In this document: positions 59,629 through 64,000 of the stretch, piece by piece | How the letters are laid out: each line of letters opens with the position of its first letter | Numbering within the stretch: the stretch's first letter is position 1 | The notes under the pieces: model-generated | Database searches by the model: none | What the model saw: the letters and a program-made list of their open reading frames with translations, nothing else | What the model was told of the DNA's origin: nothing | Program-made: the position numbers and the translations under genes | Source: Vibrio panuliri | GTDB lineage: Bacteria > Pseudomonadota > Gammaproteobacteria > Enterobacterales > Vibrionaceae | Assembly: GCF_009938205.1 (NCBI RefSeq) | Contig: NZ_AP019655.1 | Span: forward strand, 806,001-870,000 | Direction of reading: 5' to 3' | Length of the DNA stretch: 64,000 nt

Positions 59629-59805
59629 GAGCCGGACTTCTAAGCTAATTGCAGTACTAAAACGCGTCTTCAGTTTACAAGAACACAACATTAGCACTGC
59701 AATTAGCGTGATCAAAGTCACTTTACCAACTCGTTTAATGCACAATATATGCAAACCGTCTGTTATTCTGATTATGCACTTATGTGATGTAATGGAAGGA
59801 TGTAT

Positions 59806-61686
59806 ATGTCAGTGCTATCAATTAAAACAAAACTAATCTTAGCCTTTGTCATTGCCATTTTAGTTATGACCACCGTTCAAACATACCTAACTGGCAGTAA
59901 GATTCAAACCGAAACACAACGTTCAATCACCCAATACGGTAACACGCTACTCGACGGTCGAGTGGATATCATGGAGCAATGGATTAATTCCAAAGTCAAT
60001 GTAATTCGCTCAGCAACAGATGCATTTACTCATCAAGGGGAACCTCAGTCTTACCTCGCTCAAGCAACCAAATCGGGTAATTTACGCATCGTTTATGCCG
60101 GACTATCAGACGGTCAGTTTATTATGGGCGTTAACCTAGACCTGCCAGAAGGTTTCGATCCACGCACCCGCGGTTGGTATAGCGATACTATCAACAGCGG
60201 AGCAGTTAATGTCACCGAGCCCTACCTTGACGCGTCGTCAAACAAATTGGTTGTCACCATAGCAGAAGCGTTTTCCTCAGGCGAAGTTAAGGGTGTGATC
60301 GGCGCGGATGTCGAAATTGGCGCCCTTGTGAACAGTGCCGTTCAACTGGATGACCAAGGCGTCACTGCCTTTATCTCCAATAGTAAAGGCATGATCGTCG
60401 CACATCAAAACCAATCACTTGCACTTGATGAGCTCGCGAGTATTTCTCCTGATCTAAATGCCGACGTCATCAGCAAGCTTGCTCAATCTACACAACTTGT
60501 TGATGCGGTTATCTCGGATGCCGAGGTACTGATCACCTCAAAAGCCATCGCAAATACTGACTGGTTTTACACCATTGTTATCGATAAAGAGCATGCGTTT
60601 GCGTCTCATCAGGCAATGATTGGTCAATCGATTTTGATGGGGGCTGGGCAAGTGCTGATCATTGCCTTTATCGCATTTGTGATCGTTAAAAAGACACTCG
60701 CGCCAATCAATAATCTTACTGACTCGATGCACGATCTTGCTCAAGGCAACGGAGATTTAACTAAGCGTATCGAGGTACAAGCTAATGATGAAATCGGCGC
60801 ATTGGCAAAAGAGGTCAATGGTTTTATAAGCAAGTTGCAAGAAATCGTCCACGATATTTCTGACTCATCACGAGAGTTAGATAGTCGTTCAGAGGTGAGC
60901 ACTAAACTTGCGTCAGAGATCAGTGACTCACTGTCCGCCCAGCTCAACGAAATATCGCAAATTGCCACTGCTGTGCATGAAATGTCAGCCACCGCTGAAG
61001 AAGTCGCAAGTAACGCACAAATGACCGCCAACTCCGCTTTGAGCTCAACAGAAAACTGCGAAGAAGGTAAACGCGTCATTCAGCGTAACCAAAACTCAAT
61101 CACGACTTTGGCAAGTCAGTTAGAAAACGCAGCGTCGGTGGTCACTCAACTGGAGCGCAATGCTCAAGACATTAATACAATCATCTCCACCATCAGTGAC
61201 ATCGCGGAACAGACCAACCTACTCGCACTCAATGCAGCAATCGAAGCGGCGCGAGCTGGCGAACAAGGGCGTGGTTTTGCCGTCGTGGCTGATGAGGTGC
61301 GTGTTCTTTCGCAACGTACTCACAGCTCAACACTTGAAATACGCCAAATGATCGAAAGCTTGCAAAAGAACAGTCTGGAAGCGGTAAGTTCAATGACACA
61401 GAGTCGTGATCTTGCAGGCTCAAGCGTTGAAGATGCGAATAGCGCAACTGAAGCGTTAGACAAGATTACTCACTCAATTCAGGAGATTTCTGAAATGGCT
61501 TCGCAGATTTCCGCAGCGGCCTCTGAACAGAGAACTGTCACAGAAGAAGTGAGTAAAAATATCCAACAAGCCAATGATATTTCTTCATTACTTTCTGGAG
61601 AAGCGCAAAACTCCCGCTCTTTGTCTCAGGATTTACGACAAATTGCGATGAAGCTCAATCAACAAGTAAATTTGTTTAAGTACTAA
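59806..61686 (+). CDS. Methyl-accepting chemotaxis protein (dCache), first of a tandem pair
   Basis: 626 residues from ATG 59806 (MSVLSIKTKLILAF), with AAGGA six bases upstream; the ATG at 59800 is too close to it. First helix, then a periplasmic dCache domain (about 35-270; DPRTRGWYSDTINSGAVNVT and TEPYLDASSNKLVVTIAEA, the amine/amino-acid type pocket), a second helix, HAMP, and the signalling hairpin DIAEQTNLLALNAAIEAARA with RGFAVVADEVRVLSQRT. About 60-70 percent like the next receptor by eye. Confidence 0.92.
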   Translation: MSVLSIKTKLILAFVIAILVMTTVQTYLTGSKIQTETQRSITQYGNTLLDGRVDIMEQWINSKVNVIRSATDAFTHQGEPQSYLAQATKSGNLRIVYAGLSDGQFIMGVNLDLPEGFDPRTRGWYSDTINSGAVNVTEPYLDASSNKLVVTIAEAFSSGEVKGVIGADVEIGALVNSAVQLDDQGVTAFISNSKGMIVAHQNQSLALDELASISPDLNADVISKLAQSTQLVDAVISDAEVLITSKAIANTDWFYTIVIDKEHAFASHQAMIGQSILMGAGQVLIIAFIAFVIVKKTLAPINNLTDSMHDLAQGNGDLTKRIEVQANDEIGALAKEVNGFISKLQEIVHDISDSSRELDSRSEVSTKLASEISDSLSAQLNEISQIATAVHEMSATAEEVASNAQMTANSALSSTENCEEGKRVIQRNQNSITTLASQLENAASVVTQLERNAQDINTIISTISDIAEQTNLLALNAAIEAARAGEQGRGFAVVADEVRVLSQRTHSSTLEIRQMIESLQKNSLEAVSSMTQSRDLAGSSVEDANSATEALDKITHSIQEISEMASQISAAASEQRTVTEEVSKNIQQANDISSLLSGEAQNSRSLSQDLRQIAMKLNQQVNLFKY

Positions 61687-61700
61687 AATCTTTACACTTT

Positions 61701-61728
61701 AAAGCCTCTGTTTACAGAGGCTTTTTTT
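61701..61728 (+). terminator. Terminator between the two chemoreceptor genes
   Basis: AAGCCTCTG and CAGAGGCTT form a nine-pair stem around TTTA, followed by TTTTT. Confidence 0.9.
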
Positions 61729-62008
61729 ATTGATTAAGTAAACAATATCACGTTTCTGCACGCCGCTTTCTCATTAACTTTGCATACATATTACATCTAG
61801 GTTAACGAGCAATATAATTTTGTTTAATTTTATAAAGCTGAACGATTAAAATGGTCACATGTAAACTTAAAATGGTTTACACACTGTAAAAAATAAATGT
61901 AAATGAATAGTGAGATTAAGATCATACATATAAAATTATCACCTACATTTGTATTTCTGCGCTCTGGTATTCTCGATTCGATTCCCTGTCTCGTATTGGA
62001 AAATACAT

Positions 62009-63889
62009 ATGTCCGCGCTATCAATAAAAAATAAACTTACCATTGCGTTTGTGCTCGCCATTCTCGTTATGACAACCGCACAAACTTATATAACCGGTTC
62101 GCAAATATTTGCTGAAACGACCCGCTCTATTAATCAATATGCTACCACCCTGCTTAACGGCAGCGTTAATAGCATGGATCAATGGATAAAAGCGAAAATC
62201 AATGTTGTTCGTTCCACTTCTGACGCTTTTATTGAACCTGACCAAGCTAAAGCATATTTAGCGACCGCCTCTAAAGCAGGAGACTTCCGAGTCGCTTATG
62301 CTGGACTAAACGACGCACAGTTTATTCTTGGCATCGACCTTGGAACACCTGAGGGTTACGACCCTCGTGAACGCGACTGGTATAAAGACACCATGCGTGT
62401 GAACGGCGTTAACATCACAGAACCTTATTTCGATGTTCAATCTAATCGCTTAATTATGACCATCGCTCTTCCATTTAAAGAGGGAAATATTGGTGGTGTG
62501 CTCGGTGCTGACGTCGAAATTGACAACCTAGTTAAAGATGTCGTGGATCTTAAAGTTGAGGGTGTAGAAGCGTTTATTACCAACAGCAAAGGTAAAATCG
62601 TTGCTCACAAAGACAAGCAACTTACTCTAAAAGAGATTGAAAATATCTCGCCAGATTTGACAGCGGCACAAATTACCAAACTGGCACAAAGTCAGGAACT
62701 GGTTGAAACAAACATTTCTAACACCGATGTATTAATTACCTCGATGGCCGTACCTAACACTGACTGGTACTACACTATTGTTATCGACAAAGCTCATGCA
62801 TTTAAATCACAAGAAGAGTTACTTGGACAATCCATTATGATGGGTCTAGCGCAAGTATTGCTTATTGGTGTTATTGCGTTTGTGATCGTTAAACGCGCGC
62901 TAGCGCCTTTAAACAACCTTAGTGACTCAATGAAAGACTTAGCAGAAGGTAACGGTGACCTCACTAAGCGCATTGAGGTAAACACAAAGGATGAGATCGG
63001 TATCCTAGCTAGCCAAGTCAACGCCTTCATCGCGAAACTGCAAGAAATTGTTCAAGATATCTCCAACTCTTCAAACAATCTTGGCAATCAGTCTGAGGTG
63101 AGCACCAAGTTGGCAATTGAACTGAGTGATTCTCTGGCAACGCAGTTAAACGAAGTGTCACAAATTGCGACGGCAGTTCACGAAATGTCTGCAGCAGCAG
63201 AAGAAGTGGCAAGTAACGCTAAGCAAACCGCAGATTCTGCATTCAGTTCAACAGACCATTGTGATCAAGGTAAACGTGTCATCCGCCGTAACCAAGATTC
63301 GATCACCACATTGGCTTCACAGCTAGAAAACGCAGCAAAAGTGATCGGTCAACTAGAACGTAACGCTCAAGACATCAATACCATCACGTCAACGATTAGC
63401 GATATCGCTGAGCAAACTAACCTACTCGCCCTTAACGCGGCAATTGAAGCTGCTCGTGCAGGCGACCAAGGCCGTGGCTTTGCGGTTGTTGCTGATGAAG
63501 TTCGTGTCCTTTCACAACGTACGCACAGCTCTACGGTTGAAATTCGTGAAATGATTGAGAGCCTGCAGAGAAACAGCTTGGAAGCCGTTGAGTCGATGAC
63601 TCGTAGCCGCGACCTAGCAGCATCAAGTGTTGAAGATGCCAACGACGCAACTGAAGCACTAGAGAAGATCACCATTTCAATCCAGCAAATTTCTGAAATG
63701 GCGTCACATATCTCTAATGCCTCGTCTGAGCAGCGTACCGTGACAGAAGAAGTGAGCAAAAATATTCAACAAGTTAGCGATATCTCTACTCACTTAAGTC
63801 AAGAAGCGCATAGCTCTCGTTCACTGTCAGAAGATTTACGCCAAATCGCTGTGCATTTGGATCAACAAGTCAATCTATTCAAATACTAA
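62009..63889 (+). CDS. Methyl-accepting chemotaxis protein (dCache), second of a tandem pair
   Basis: 626 residues from ATG 62009 (MSALSIKNKLTIAF), with GGAAAA upstream; a longer frame from 61949 is rejected because the protein then aligns with its neighbour from residue 1. Same layout: dCache (DPRERDWYKDTMRVNGVNIT and TEPYFDVQSNRLIMTIALP), HAMP, DIAEQTNLLALNAAIEAARA and an identical C-terminal HLDQQVNLFKY style. The two differ mainly in the sensor, so ligands may differ. It has its own terminator and a separate leader of about 280 bases. Confidence 0.92.
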   Translation: MSALSIKNKLTIAFVLAILVMTTAQTYITGSQIFAETTRSINQYATTLLNGSVNSMDQWIKAKINVVRSTSDAFIEPDQAKAYLATASKAGDFRVAYAGLNDAQFILGIDLGTPEGYDPRERDWYKDTMRVNGVNITEPYFDVQSNRLIMTIALPFKEGNIGGVLGADVEIDNLVKDVVDLKVEGVEAFITNSKGKIVAHKDKQLTLKEIENISPDLTAAQITKLAQSQELVETNISNTDVLITSMAVPNTDWYYTIVIDKAHAFKSQEELLGQSIMMGLAQVLLIGVIAFVIVKRALAPLNNLSDSMKDLAEGNGDLTKRIEVNTKDEIGILASQVNAFIAKLQEIVQDISNSSNNLGNQSEVSTKLAIELSDSLATQLNEVSQIATAVHEMSAAAEEVASNAKQTADSAFSSTDHCDQGKRVIRRNQDSITTLASQLENAAKVIGQLERNAQDINTITSTISDIAEQTNLLALNAAIEAARAGDQGRGFAVVADEVRVLSQRTHSSTVEIREMIESLQRNSLEAVESMTRSRDLAASSVEDANDATEALEKITISIQQISEMASHISNASSEQRTVTEEVSKNIQQVSDISTHLSQEAHSSRSLSEDLRQIAVHLDQQVNLFKY

Positions 63890-63912
63890 TTAATATTTGA
63901 GCCCACAAAAAC

Positions 63913-63941
63913 AAAGCCCCGCTATTATCGCGGGGCTTTTT
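63913..63941 (+). terminator. Terminator of the second chemoreceptor gene
   Basis: AAAGCCCCGC and GCGGGGCTTT form a ten-pair stem around TATTATC, ending in T residues. Confidence 0.9.
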
Positions 63942-63953
63942 AGTGGAGAAAAA

Positions 63954-64000
63954 TCAACGCGTCACCAATTGCCTTGGAACCAGTTCAACCCCGGCCTCAT
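63954..64000 (-). CDS. C-terminal end of a probable LacI/GalR-type regulator (cut by window edge)
   Basis: The last 14 codons read EAGVELVPRQLVTR and then TGA on the minus strand. The ending (V-P-x-x-L-V-x-R) is common at the C-terminus of LacI/GalR repressors. Too little is visible for certainty. Confidence 0.4.
   Translation of the reverse strand, partial: EAGVELVPRQLVTR

Overview
The window looks like a Vibrio chromosome, most likely the second chromosome near its replication terminus. It carries Vibrio-typical genes: a vxrABCDE (wigKR) two-component operon, pntAB, a protein acetyltransferase (pat), yciH, ddlA, several small Vibrio-restricted families, and many chemoreceptors and GGDEF proteins. 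From memory, the gene order vxr operon / yciH / ddlA matches the VCA0565-VCA0572 neighbourhood of V. cholerae. The dif-like sites described below fit a terminus location. No rRNA, tRNA or CRISPR array was seen.

Layout. 1-24.8 kb is ordinary chromosome: a cut-off OLD-family (ybjD-like) nuclease, a cytoplasmic 5'-nucleotidase-type phosphoesterase, an AraC regulator with a TonB-dependent receptor, a TerC/Alx transporter behind a yybP-ykoY (manganese) riboswitch, an Aer-like chemoreceptor, PhnA, two membrane-associated peptidases, menI, an SgrR regulator, a LysR regulator, pat, a SPOR lipoprotein, ddlA, a tyrosine recombinase with an altered active site, yciH and an iron-type alcohol dehydrogenase.

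24.9-36.4 kb is an integrated element of about 11.5 kb. It is bounded by two direct dif-like sites (24923-24950 and 36367-36394) and has no integrase of its own. It encodes an FtsK/HerA-type packaging ATPase, a roughly 300-residue candidate capsid protein, a string of very small membrane proteins, a membrane-anchored muramidase-like protein, a three-helix holin, a tiny lysine-rich protein, and one HTH repressor near each end. There is no terminase, portal, tail gene or Zot. I read it as a tailless, membrane-containing (corticovirus/autolykivirus-like, double-jelly-roll) prophage that uses host XerC/XerD at dif. This is the most interesting object in the window.

36.4-41.5 kb is more accessory DNA: an insertion sequence with doubled terminal motifs, a frameshifted phage regulator, a two-gene AAA ATPase plus PD-(D/E)XK-like module (a candidate defence system), and the remains of a second, related phage (holin plus small membrane protein, both paralogous to prophage genes).

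41.8-64 kb is chromosome again: vxrEDCBA read leftwards (cell-wall stress two-component operon), pntBA, HlyU-like and ComFB-like proteins, two diguanylate cyclases with an outer-membrane barrel between them, a cobyric acid synthase gene followed by modABC, a BOF-family periplasmic protein, an outer-membrane protein, two tandem paralogous dCache chemoreceptors, and the last codons of a probable LacI-type regulator at the right edge.
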